From contig JALVQM010000477.1 of NCBI GenBank assembly GCA_027025615.1, positions 1 to 8,534 of the forward strand: a stretch of 8,534 nt of DNA, given 5' to 3'. The position numbers and the translations under genes were made by a program. Positions 1 through 6,287 of the stretch are shown here, piece after piece. Source of the DNA: Desulfobacteraceae bacterium. GTDB taxonomy: Bacteria > Desulfobacterota > Desulfobacteria > Desulfobacterales > Desulfosarcinaceae. The notes beneath the pieces are model-generated. The model did no database searches. It had not been told where the DNA came from and saw only the letters and a program-made list of their open reading frames with translations. Positions within the stretch are counted from its first letter, which is position 1, and each line of letters opens with the position of its first letter.

Positions 1-444
1 GTTTACGCCAATACCCAGGCCGTTATGCTGCAGGACAAGCTGGCAAAAGCCGGAGAAAACACGGCCTTGCTTGATCCTGGTGATTTCGGGATTAAGTTTG
101 TAGCAAATTCCGTGGTTGTTTCTCAAAAAACGTTTGACCGCAAGGCAGGGCTGGTAAAAAGTTTTGTTATTGCCCTTCTGGACGGCTGGAAAGCGTCCCT
201 GGATGTTGCCAATCAGAAAGCGTCTCTGGAAATTTTGAAACAGGTTGAACAGGATACCCCTGTGGGAATCCTGTCGGCCCAGTTAGAAAAAACCAGGCAG
301 CTGGTGATTCCCTCCAATGGAAAACCCTTGGGAACCATCGATTTTGATGGTTGGCGGCAGACGGAGCAGATAATGCTGCAACAAGGTCAAATCCGCGTTC
401 CGGTCAATATTACAAAATACCTGAAACCGCTGGCAGACCATTGA
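1..444 (+). CDS. ABC transporter substrate-binding protein, NMT1/SsuA-like, C-terminal part (5' end outside window)
   Basis: The reading frame is open from base 1 and ends at TGA 442-444, so only about the last 147 residues are visible. The fragment resembles the C-terminal lobe of periplasmic binding proteins of the NMT1/THI5/SsuA type (nitrate, sulfonate, taurine or thiamine-precursor importers). It has the segment 'GIKFVANSVVVSQKTFDR', an amphipathic helix with 'FVIALLDGWKASLD', and the ending 'IDFDGWRQTEQIMLQQGQI...VNITKYL', which is common in this group. By family knowledge the protein would be exported and deliver a small solute to an inner-membrane permease and ATPase. The signal peptide and most ligand-contacting residues lie outside the window, so the substrate cannot be inferred. 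It is the last gene of its transcription unit and converges on a minus-strand gene 84 bases away. An ATG at 25 lies inside the frame and is not the true start. Confidence 0.8.
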   Translation, partial: VYANTQAVMLQDKLAKAGENTALLDPGDFGIKFVANSVVVSQKTFDRKAGLVKSFVIALLDGWKASLDVANQKASLEILKQVEQDTPVGILSAQLEKTRQLVIPSNGKPLGTIDFDGWRQTEQIMLQQGQIRVPVNITKYLKPLADH

Positions 445-528
445 AACGGTTGTTTTGAACAGAGCCTGATCCTGGATGGTGACTGGCCGGATTGGTTATT
501 GTGGTTTGCTTTTGCCTGTAAGTTCAGA

Positions 529-1443
529 TTATCGGGGATAAAGACGCTTTGCCTGCTGATCGAGCAAACGTGATCGCATCCAGAAAATACCGGTGTTTAT
601 TGCCGGGTCAAATTCCAGCAATGCATCGGTATGTCCGCCAACCCAGGCATATTTTTCAGATTTTTTTTTCATTGCCCGAAGTTTGCCATAACGGCCGAAC
701 ACTTCTTGACGCAGACGCAAATATTTGGGTTTGCCATAGACCCACATTGTTATGGAATATAACCGATTGCGCCAAAAACCAAACATCAATCCTTCCAGTT
801 TAACTCTTGGCCATTGTGGGGTTTTTTCGGGCAGGCTATATTGAACAATTCCTCCGTACAGGTTCTCGGTCTTGATTCTAACAAGCTTGCCAAGTGAAGC
901 CGGTCGCATACCCCACTTCAATCCCCGGAATGGCAATTGGTCAATAAGAAATGACAAATTCCTGCCAGGAGGCGGGGCAAGGCCGGATTGTCTCTTTTTT
1001 ACTCTTTCAGAAGTTTCTCTTCCGCCAGCTTGGTTGGAAAGGTTGTTTTTATTTAGTGGAGCAACAGACCTGGCCGCAGCTGTTTGGTTATTATCGTCCT
1101 TGGCAGTGGTAGTATCGTCAGCTCTTTGTTTGGTGGCAGGTTTGTAAATAATTGTGGCTACGTCAGTTTCGGGTACCCCGACAGCAATTCCGTGCAGGTT
1201 GAATTTTACTACCTGCCCCTCATGCCAGATGTTGTCACTCTCAAATTTTTCGCCCGACTTGAGAATGATCATTGCTGCTTCCAGGCTGGAAGTTTCAACG
1301 ATACCAAATATGAAAAGAGAGGTTGCGACTAGGGTTAACAGTTTGAACAAAGCCGACAGCAGCTGTTCTGCCAGTCGGTTTTTTTTAAATTCTGGTGTGT
1401 TAGGTGCCATAATTATACAGTTTCGCAATAAGATAGAATCCAT
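529..1443 (-). CDS. Exported hypothetical protein with N-terminal SH3-like segment and conserved C-terminal domain
   Basis: I cannot name this gene. The N-terminus has a basic stretch (KKNR, about residues 20-23) and a hydrophobic segment (about 29-50) ending near 'SLEAA', consistent with a signal peptide or membrane anchor, so the body is probably periplasmic. Residues about 57-100 form a short beta-rich unit ('MIILKSGEKFES..IWHEGQVVKFN', then 'GVPETDVATI'), like periplasmic modules I associate with Desulfobacterota. Residues 102-160 are a low-complexity linker rich in K, T, N, A and Q. Residues about 165-304 form a globular domain with 'FRGLKWGM', 'YGGIVQYSLPE', 'FWRNRLYSITMWV', 'FGRYGK', 'LLEFDP' and 'GIFWMRSR'. 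The start is uncertain: Met1 (1443) and Met12 (1410) both keep the signal segment and neither has a clear Shine-Dalgarno sequence. The frame is closed by TAG four codons before Met1. It lies downstream of the Hsp20-like gene in the same direction after a 168-base gap. Adenine runs of 8 and 9 occur within the coding strand. Confidence 0.7.
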   Translation of the reverse strand: MDSILLRNCIIMAPNTPEFKKNRLAEQLLSALFKLLTLVATSLFIFGIVETSSLEAAMIILKSGEKFESDNIWHEGQVVKFNLHGIAVGVPETDVATIIYKPATKQRADDTTTAKDDNNQTAAARSVAPLNKNNLSNQAGGRETSERVKKRQSGLAPPPGRNLSFLIDQLPFRGLKWGMRPASLGKLVRIKTENLYGGIVQYSLPEKTPQWPRVKLEGLMFGFWRNRLYSITMWVYGKPKYLRLRQEVFGRYGKLRAMKKKSEKYAWVGGHTDALLEFDPAINTGIFWMRSRLLDQQAKRLYPR

Positions 1444-1611
1444 ATGGTTTTGCTACAGGCTGGAGGACAACATTTCATAATAGAAATCCATTTATTAACA
1501 ATGGGAACATGTTAAATTCTCAGTATGTATTCATGTTTCATCCTTATGCAATTCTATCAACCCCGTGTAACGCACAGACCGGCAGAAAATACGGGACTTG
1601 TTGTAAAACCG

Positions 1612-2085
1612 TCATGCCTGTTCAACTTCGATTCTCAGACGTTGATTTACAATACGCGCCTTTACCTTGCCGGGAGAAACCAATGGTGGCAAAATAAGGC
1701 AGCGTCTCCTGAGGTGAACCCGGTTAAATTCTGGCTCTGAAGCACTGGTATTGTTACACCAGTCAATGATCAGGAAATTACCGCAAAGGGCTAAACAGAT
1801 GTCTTCTTTAAAAGTGGTATATAGTGTAAATTCAACTACAAGGTTACCATCGGCCTCGAATACCAGCACATCAGCCGGCAGATTGGCACTGTCGGCACAT
1901 GCAGGGGCATTATTTTTAGCATGTTTCGCGATGGGATCTAATTCGTCATTAACCGGTTGCCATTCATAACAGCTGATACGGTCGAACTGCGGCTGGGGAA
2001 GGTTAAAAGCCATTTGAAAAATGTATTCTCCACTGATAGGCTTTTTAAAATTCGCTTGGTCTGGACTTGATTGTAATCTGGACAT
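1612..2085 (-). CDS. Diverged Hsp20/alpha-crystallin-like protein
   Basis: This 157-residue protein has a C-terminal half that follows the alpha-crystallin domain pattern. 'ADVLVFEADGNLVVEFTLY' (about 71-89) corresponds to the early strands, 'KEDICLALCGNFLIIDW' (93-109) to the 'kedi.v.v..n.L.I.g' strand pair, and 'EFNRVHLRRRCLILPPLVSPGKVKARIVNQRLRIEV' (119-154) to 'F.R.f.LP..vd.dkv.A...nGvL.i'. By family knowledge such proteins are ATP-independent holdase chaperones in the cytoplasm. Two features are odd. The usual 'NGVL' near the end is 'NQRL' here, and the chain stops right after that strand, so the C-terminal IxI-type tail used in oligomer assembly is absent. There are six cysteines (39, 63, 97, 101, 110, 129), many for this family. 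The start at 2085 is supported by AAAGGA at 2093-2098, seven bases upstream. It may be a non-chaperone relative with the same fold. Confidence 0.68.
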   Translation of the reverse strand: MSRLQSSPDQANFKKPISGEYIFQMAFNLPQPQFDRISCYEWQPVNDELDPIAKHAKNNAPACADSANLPADVLVFEADGNLVVEFTLYTTFKEDICLALCGNFLIIDWCNNTSASEPEFNRVHLRRRCLILPPLVSPGKVKARIVNQRLRIEVEQA

Positions 2086-2153
2086 TGAACGATCCTTTAT
2101 AGGCCTTGATTAGGAAAATGCCGTAAACTTGTAATGGGGCTGTCTTTTTCCCT

Positions 2154-2180
2154 GATCTTTAAATCGGTTGTTTGAAGATC
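2154..2180. repeat. Inverted repeat upstream of the Hsp20-like gene
   Basis: GATCTTTAAA (2154-2163) and TTTGAAGATC (2171-2180) form a 10-bp stem around a 7-base loop (TCGGTTG). The only imperfection is one T-G pair on the plus strand (A-C mismatch on the minus strand). No T-tract follows on either strand, so it does not look like an intrinsic terminator. A regulator-binding site or a 5'-leader hairpin of the minus-strand gene, whose start is 69 bases away, are both possible. A second small palindrome abuts it at 2181-2190. Confidence 0.5.
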
Positions 2181-2320
2181 GACTTGAGTCATATTGTTTA
2201 TGTCGTGGTTTATCTGCATCCATCCGGACTGGTTCAAGCCGGCCATCAAGCTGAGCCTGATTTTGGCTGAAGCGATTTAATGATTGGGAGCTATTATACT
2301 CTGGTGTTGGGCAAATTTCA

Positions 2321-2333
2321 GTGATCCAATCAC
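2321..2333. promoter_or_regulatory. Operator-like palindrome GTGAT-N3-ATCAC
   Basis: This is a perfect 5-bp inverted repeat with a 3-base centre, 93 bases before the preferred start of the TatD-like gene and about 20 bases after a TATACT box at 2295-2300. The half sites resemble CRP/FNR-type half sites, but the spacing differs from TGTGA-N6-TCACA and TTGAT-N4-ATCAA. I do not assign it to a regulator. Confidence 0.3.
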
Positions 2334-2425
2334 AGGTAACACTGATTTTTCGTGAAGAATAGCAACAGGTGGCAGAGGTCGGGATTGGCCTCGGAAATAG
2401 TCGCCAAAGCAGGGGGCAAAAACAG

Positions 2426-3232
2426 ATGCAAGCTTGCAGATTGATTGACAGCCATGTCCATTTGGATCTTGTTATGCGTTATCATCCGGCAGGACCGGCA
2501 TGGTGGCGGGAACATGGATGCGGGGTTGTATCATGGTCTTTTTCAGGTCGTATCTCCAGCCTGGAAGACCTGGAACAGTATTTTGTTTACCAGAGACAAG
2601 CTGTTGAAAGAGCTAATAAAGAGGATGGATTGTTCGCCTGTTTTCTGGCAGGTATTCATCCCAGAGATATCCCGGAAGATATGGATCTGCAGCGGATTTT
2701 GCCCATGCTGGAACCTTTGACAGGGCAAAGGCTTTGTTTGGGGATCGGTGAAATCGGACTGGAGACCGGCAGCTTGCGCGAACAACAGGTGTTACGGGCT
2801 CAGTTGCAAGCTGGCCGGGAAATTTTGCCACCCGATAAAAAAATCGGTATTCATACTCCCAGGACCAATAAGTTGTCAATAACCAGGCAGCTGCTGGAGC
2901 TCTTAGATGATTTTGAAGATCTGCGACCAAGGATAGTGATAGACCACTGCTCCGGTGAGACCCTGCCCCTTGTACTGGAAAAAGGTTTTATGGCGGGTGT
3001 AACCTTGAGTCCGGTGAAAACCAGTCTTGAGACATTGCAGGATATGGTGGCGGCTTACCCGGCAGCCATCTCCAGGATCATCTGCAATACTGACAGTGGC
3101 AGCGAGTTTTTTAAGGACCTGGTCCAGGCAGACAACAGTCGGGTTTTCAGCTCTTCTGTCAGTCAAAAACTTTTTCGTGTCAACGCCATGGATTTTTTCA
3201 ACCTTGATCGTTTCATTCAAGATGCTGGCTGA
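2426..3232 (+). CDS. TatD-family metal-dependent hydrolase (COG1099-like, archaeal type)
   Basis: This is a predicted TIM-barrel metal hydrolase of the TatD superfamily, cytoplasmic, about 268 residues. Expected metal-binding elements appear in order: 'DSHVHLD' (HxH, His10 and His12), 'AGIHPRDIP', 'GIGEIGLETGS' (bridging Glu), 'IGIHTPR' (His), 'VIDHCSGET' (His) and 'CNTDSG' (Asp). The phrases GEIGLETGS and HTPR, and an Asp in 'NTDSG' instead of 'ETDAPYL', fit the COG1099 branch that I know mainly from archaea better than bacterial TatD DNase. The natural substrate of that branch is not established, so nuclease activity should not be assumed. I chose ATG 2426, which places the HxH motif at residues 10-12 as usual and has AGGGGG at 2411-2416 nine bases upstream. 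An in-frame GTG at 2369 would add 19 unconserved residues. The next gene follows after 37 bases on the same strand, suggesting an operon. Confidence 0.82.
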   Translation: MQACRLIDSHVHLDLVMRYHPAGPAWWREHGCGVVSWSFSGRISSLEDLEQYFVYQRQAVERANKEDGLFACFLAGIHPRDIPEDMDLQRILPMLEPLTGQRLCLGIGEIGLETGSLREQQVLRAQLQAGREILPPDKKIGIHTPRTNKLSITRQLLELLDDFEDLRPRIVIDHCSGETLPLVLEKGFMAGVTLSPVKTSLETLQDMVAAYPAAISRIICNTDSGSEFFKDLVQADNSRVFSSSVSQKLFRVNAMDFFNLDRFIQDAG

Positions 3233-3269
3233 ACAGTAAAAACCAGAGACCAAGAGAAAGGAAGTTGGT

Positions 3270-4214
3270 GTGGCAACCGGGGCGTGTGGAATCAATTGTG
3301 ATGTTTGTCGCCTCAGGCTCCTGGGGACCTGTTCGAGCTGCGGGGCTGGCGGTAGTTCAGTCGCCGAAGCAAAGCGGGCGGCACAGGAGAGGATTCTAGG
3401 ACAACCATGCCCTGTACTGGCCTGCGCAATCATGAACAAGGTTAGTTATTGTCCGCGGGACTGTTTACAGTTTCCCTGCGATAATTTCAATTATGGCCCT
3501 TATCCTTTCAGCCGAAGTTATCTTGACATGCAGCAGCGGCGGTTTGCCCAATTGCCGCCGGCCCTTGATCCCAATGGACGTCCCTTGAAAGTGCCGGAAC
3601 AATACTGGAAAGATCTGCTGGCCCGGCCTTGCCATCAGGTTTGCAATGCGACCCTGGTGGAAGTCGATCAACAGGGCGGTTTTGTTTTTAATTTTTTTAA
3701 CCGTCGTTTGCAGGTCACACCATCTTCCCGGAGTATAAAAGCTGAGTTGGATGGCAAATGGCAGCTCATAGACGATCCCCTGTTGGAGCTGGTCACTTTG
3801 GCTTACCTGACCGGCACAGAACGTGTTTTCCCCTTAAAAAATCAACTGGTGGGTGTAAAGGATCTCAAGGAAGGATTTTATTTTCAGGGACGGCATGCCA
3901 TGCCCCTGGCACCTTTATTGGAAAGGTTTGCAGATGATCCGGCCGGTTTCGCCACGTCCTGCCGCACTCTGGGAGGGCAGGAGGTTGCAATGGCAGATGT
4001 GGGCTTTAAGCTGCTTGCGCTTCCCCGCATTCCGCTTTACCTGCTTTTATGGCAGGCCGGTGATGAAGAAATTGTAACCAGTCTGGAATCCGATGGCTTT
4101 GGGGCCCGGATAGATATCCTTTTTGACCGCTCCGTGGAAAAAATTTTTCCGGCAGCTGTCATATGGATGCTGGTCAGGCGCCTTGTGGTGGCCCTGTTGC
4201 AGTTCGGAATATAA
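3270..4214 (+). CDS. DUF3795-DUF3786 protein with ten-cysteine N-terminal metal-binding module
   Basis: This 314-residue protein has two parts. Residues 1-73 match the DUF3795 pattern of clustered cysteines, 'CGINCDVC', 'TCSSC', 'CPVLAC', 'YCPRDC' and 'FPCDNF' (Cys 6, 10, 13, 21, 24, 47, 52, 61, 65, 70), which suggests zinc or an Fe-S centre. Residues about 110-314 match DUF3786, known mainly from anaerobic bacteria: 'GGFVFNFFNRRLQVTP', 'LLELVTLAYLTGT', 'LVGVKDLKEGFYFQGRHAMPLAPLLERFADDPAGF', 'ALPRIPLYLLLWQAGDEE' and 'ILFDRSVEKIFP'. No biochemical function is established for either domain as far as I know. No signal peptide or membrane segment is evident, so it is probably cytoplasmic. The GTG start at 3270 is supported by AGGAAG at 3259-3264, five bases upstream, and puts the cysteine motif right at the N-terminus as in relatives. 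It sits 37 bases behind the TatD-like gene and is probably cotranscribed with it. Confidence 0.82.
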   Translation: MATGACGINCDVCRLRLLGTCSSCGAGGSSVAEAKRAAQERILGQPCPVLACAIMNKVSYCPRDCLQFPCDNFNYGPYPFSRSYLDMQQRRFAQLPPALDPNGRPLKVPEQYWKDLLARPCHQVCNATLVEVDQQGGFVFNFFNRRLQVTPSSRSIKAELDGKWQLIDDPLLELVTLAYLTGTERVFPLKNQLVGVKDLKEGFYFQGRHAMPLAPLLERFADDPAGFATSCRTLGGQEVAMADVGFKLLALPRIPLYLLLWQAGDEEIVTSLESDGFGARIDILFDRSVEKIFPAAVIWMLVRRLVVALLQFGI

Positions 4215-4273
4215 GCTCACGGGCAGGTCCCGGGAATTTACTGAGGATTTTGCAATTTGATTGAAAAGCGACA

Positions 4274-4318
4274 GCCGGCCGGACCATGTATAGCTGTTGA
4301 ACGCTTGGTCCAGCCAGC
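4274..4318. terminator. Possible bidirectional terminator hairpin between convergent genes
   Basis: Arms GCCGGCCGGACCA (4274-4286) and TGGTCCAGCCAGC (4306-4318) pair over 13 positions with two C-A mismatches. A nested AGC/GCT pair lies in the 19-base loop. Short T-rich stretches follow on both strands (CTTTCGGTTTT after the plus-strand arm, TGTCGCTTTTC after the minus-strand arm). The position between the converging DUF3786 and chemoreceptor genes fits a shared terminator, but the mismatches and interrupted T-tracts make this tentative. Confidence 0.4.
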
Positions 4319-4342
4319 GGCTTTCGGTTTTCAAAAACAGGT

Positions 4343-6064
4343 TTAATATTTGAATCTGCTTGCGATGTCAGTCAGTTGAGATGACATTTCTTGCAATTGT
4401 TCTACACTTAGTTTTACCTGACTGCTGCTGTTTGCCATCTGGCCGGCGGAAGCATTTACGGCTGACATGTCGTCGGTTATCTGTTCTGCAACAGTGGAAC
4501 TCTGGTTGACATTTTCATTTACTTCCTGGATGCCTTTTGATGCCTGGGATATGTTGTTAGCTATTTCCCGGGTGGCAACGGATTGCTCTTCAACCGCCGT
4601 GGCAATCGTTGCCACTATATCATTTACGCCTTCGATTACTTTTGAAATCTGGTCTATCTCGGTCACGGTCAAAGAGGTGGTGTTTTGAACTTCCTCGATT
4701 TTGCTCTTGATATCCTGGGTGGCATCTGCGGTTTGCTTGGCCAGCTCCTTGATTTCGTTGGCTACCACTGCAAAACCTTTGCCGGCCTCACCGGCCCTGG
4801 CCGCTTCTATGGTAGCATTCAGGGCCAGCAGGTTGGTCTGTTCAGAGATTTCCGTGATTGCCTCGGTTACCTTTCCGATTTGTTTGGCAGCCCTGCCCAA
4901 GGCGTCCATTTTTTCGGCGGCGTTCTTGGATTGGATGACCGCTTCGTCTGAAATAGTGCGTGCTTTTTCGGAGTTTTGGGCGATTTCATGGATAGTTGCA
5001 GTCATTTCTTCGGCCGAGGTCGCAACCATGCTGGTGTTGGTCGAAGATTCTTCCATGGCGGCGGCCACGTTGTTGAGGTTGCTGCTCATCTGACCTGCAG
5101 CCGCGGTTACATTGTCAGCCCGGGCGGTGGTTTCTTCCGAGTTTGAGGTTAACTCTTCGGCTATCTGAGCCAGATTCGATGCGGACTCATCAACCATCGT
5201 GGCGTTTTTGACCAACTCGGCGATGATTCCCTGGAGTTTTTCAATAAAGATGTTGAAAAGCCTGGCCATTTCACCAATTTCATCGTTGGTTTCGATTTTG
5301 ACGCGCTTGGTCAGGGTTCCGTCTCCCTCGGCGATATCACGGAAATTAAACAGCATTGTTTTAAGTGAGCGGGTAATACCATTTACGATCACAAAACAGA
5401 GCGCCATGGTCAGGACGAAAATCGGCAAAGCCGTGGCCAGCATGGACATGTATTCCTTGCGGGCCTGTTTTTTGATGGCGGCAGTGGCCTGCTTTAGGTA
5501 GGCATCGATATTGTCGATGTATACCCCGGAGCCTATCCAGAAATCGGTTCCGGGAATCATTATGGCATAGCTGAGCTTGGGTTGATCGCCGGCTCCCGGT
5601 TTGGGCCAGATATAGCGCACAAACCCTCCGCCGTTGCGGGCTTTCTGATAAAGATCTTTGATGAAATACTTCCCGTTTTTGTCCTTGATGCTGCTTATTT
5701 CCTTTCCGTATAGGCTTTTTTTGATATGGGCGATTGTTTTCGTGTCTTTAAAGACGAAAAAGTATCCGGAGCGGTCCTTCTCATAGCGAATACCTTCCAG
5801 TAATTTGCGAATGACCGGTATTTGCTCTTGCTCTTCGGTCAAGCTCTTGATCCGGTTGGCAATGGCAACAGCCATGGATCGGGTAGCGACTTCCAATTTG
5901 GCTTTCTGGCCGTCCAGCATGACTTCAGCGGTTTGATTCAGCCCGATCGTCTTGACAGCATTTGCCGTGCGCCAGGTGAAAAAGAGCATTAAACTGAAAA
6001 GCAGCCCCACGCAGGCCATTATTAGCACCATTCGTTTTTTGATGGACAGGCGGTTGAGCAACAT
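4343..6064 (-). CDS. Methyl-accepting chemotaxis protein with sCache_2 sensor
   Basis: This is a complete 573-residue inner-membrane chemoreceptor. TM1 spans about residues 11-30. The periplasmic sensor (about 35-190) is an sCache_2/single Cache domain, with 'DRSGYFFVFKD', 'IAHIKKSLYGKEISSIKDKNG', 'GGFVRYIWPKPG', 'PKLSYAIMIPGTDFWIGSGVYID'. TM2 is about 208-230, followed by a HAMP linker (about 230-282; 'FRDIAEGDGTLTKRV', 'DEIGEMARLFN'). The coiled-coil signalling domain runs to the C-terminus, with the conserved hairpin tip 'EQTNLLALNATIEAARAGEAGKGFAVVANEIKELAKQT' around residue 427. That tip binds CheW and the kinase CheA in family members. There is no C-terminal CheR-tethering pentapeptide; the chain ends FKY. 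Many sCache_2 receptors bind small organic acids, but the ligand cannot be read here. Start 6064 has AAGGAGG eight bases upstream. A sigma-28-like promoter lies just upstream, and no other che gene is in the window, so it appears to be a stand-alone transcription unit. Confidence 0.95.
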   Translation of the reverse strand: MLLNRLSIKKRMVLIMACVGLLFSLMLFFTWRTANAVKTIGLNQTAEVMLDGQKAKLEVATRSMAVAIANRIKSLTEEQEQIPVIRKLLEGIRYEKDRSGYFFVFKDTKTIAHIKKSLYGKEISSIKDKNGKYFIKDLYQKARNGGGFVRYIWPKPGAGDQPKLSYAIMIPGTDFWIGSGVYIDNIDAYLKQATAAIKKQARKEYMSMLATALPIFVLTMALCFVIVNGITRSLKTMLFNFRDIAEGDGTLTKRVKIETNDEIGEMARLFNIFIEKLQGIIAELVKNATMVDESASNLAQIAEELTSNSEETTARADNVTAAAGQMSSNLNNVAAAMEESSTNTSMVATSAEEMTATIHEIAQNSEKARTISDEAVIQSKNAAEKMDALGRAAKQIGKVTEAITEISEQTNLLALNATIEAARAGEAGKGFAVVANEIKELAKQTADATQDIKSKIEEVQNTTSLTVTEIDQISKVIEGVNDIVATIATAVEEQSVATREIANNISQASKGIQEVNENVNQSSTVAEQITDDMSAVNASAGQMANSSSQVKLSVEQLQEMSSQLTDIASRFKY

Positions 6065-6072
6065 TTAGCGGT

Positions 6073-6079
6073 CCTCCTT
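6073..6079 (-). promoter_or_regulatory. Strong Shine-Dalgarno sequence of the chemoreceptor gene
   Basis: AAGGAGG on the minus strand lies eight bases before ATG 6064-6062. It is the strongest ribosome binding site in the window and fixes the start of the chemotaxis gene. Confidence 0.85.
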
Positions 6080-6109
6080 TTAATTAGTTGATGATGCAAC
6101 CACTAAATA

Positions 6110-6136
6110 GTATCGACCGTCGGAGACAGAGATTTA
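6110..6136 (-). promoter_or_regulatory. Sigma-28 (FliA) type promoter of the chemoreceptor gene
   Basis: Read on the minus strand, TAAA (6136-6133) is followed by exactly 15 bases and then GTCGATAC (6117-6110). The flagellar sigma-28 consensus is TAAA-N15-GCCGATAA, so the -35 core is perfect and the -10 matches at six of eight positions. The predicted transcription start is near 6103, giving a leader of about 40 bases that includes the AAGGAGG site. Its place directly before a chemoreceptor gene strongly supports the call and implies expression with the late flagellar regulon. Confidence 0.7.
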
Positions 6137-6287
6137 ATAATTTCTGCCCTGCTTTTTGGGGATAGCCGAAAAGTTTGCCCTTAAGGTTTCGAAATACAAA
6201 AACTAATCGTTCCAGGTAAGGTTCAGGCGGCCGTACCCGGAAAGGCCAGCGGCAGGTTCTTGCAGGTACATACATGCTATGGAGGTA

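Larger units (their letters stand above)
2086..2425. promoter_or_regulatory. Divergent intergenic region between the Hsp20-like gene and the TatD-like gene
   Basis: This 340-base gap with no convincing gene must hold the promoters of both divergent units. It contains a 10-bp inverted repeat at 2154-2180, an adjacent perfect palindrome GACT-TG-AGTC at 2181-2190, and an operator-like repeat GTGAT-CCA-ATCAC at 2321-2333. TATACT at 2295-2300 is a possible plus-strand -10 element, but no good -35 lies 16-18 bases before it. On the minus strand TTGAAC and GATAAA are 17 bases apart (within about 2215-2245), a weak sigma-70-like pair. A CCCCATTA sequence resembling a sigma-32 -10 occurs on the minus strand near 2131-2138, but no CTTGAA box lies at the right distance. 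No start site is firmly assigned. Confidence 0.45.

Noticed and set aside
1500..1545. Tiny minus-strand leader-like ORF (M-N-T-Y-stop) with an AAGGATG ribosome site in the gap before the exported protein gene
   Set aside because: Four codons are too few to support, and no attenuator-like pair of hairpins follows. Chance occurrence is likely.
1525..1740. Plus-strand frames of 62-71 codons across the 1444-1611 gap and the Hsp20-like gene
   Set aside because: Most of their length is antisense to the Hsp20-like gene, which has a good ribosome binding site and a recognisable fold pattern. The frames themselves have no family resemblance.
2131..2138. CCCCATTA on the minus strand as a sigma-32 heat-shock promoter for the Hsp20-like gene
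   Set aside because: No CTTGAA-like -35 box is found 13-17 bases upstream, so only half of the promoter signature is present.
2369..2425. GTG 2369 as start of the TatD-like hydrolase
   Set aside because: It would add 19 polar, unconserved residues before the HxH motif and has no good ribosome site. ATG 2426 has AGGGGG at suitable spacing and gives the usual motif position.
4685..5093. Long plus-strand open frames antisense to the chemoreceptor
   Set aside because: They are shadows of the alanine/serine-rich coiled-coil codons of the receptor gene. No family resemblance or ribosome site.
6241..6270. Small inverted and direct repeats (GCC-AGC-GGC, repeated GCAGGT) after purB as a terminator
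   Set aside because: The stem is only three to four pairs and no T-tract follows it, so I could not support a terminator.
6084..6275. Minus-strand open frame of 63 codons between purB and the chemoreceptor
   Set aside because: It has no Shine-Dalgarno sequence, an unusual arginine/proline-rich composition, overlaps the sigma-28 promoter, and I recognise no family. The 223-base gap otherwise shows no clear terminator.
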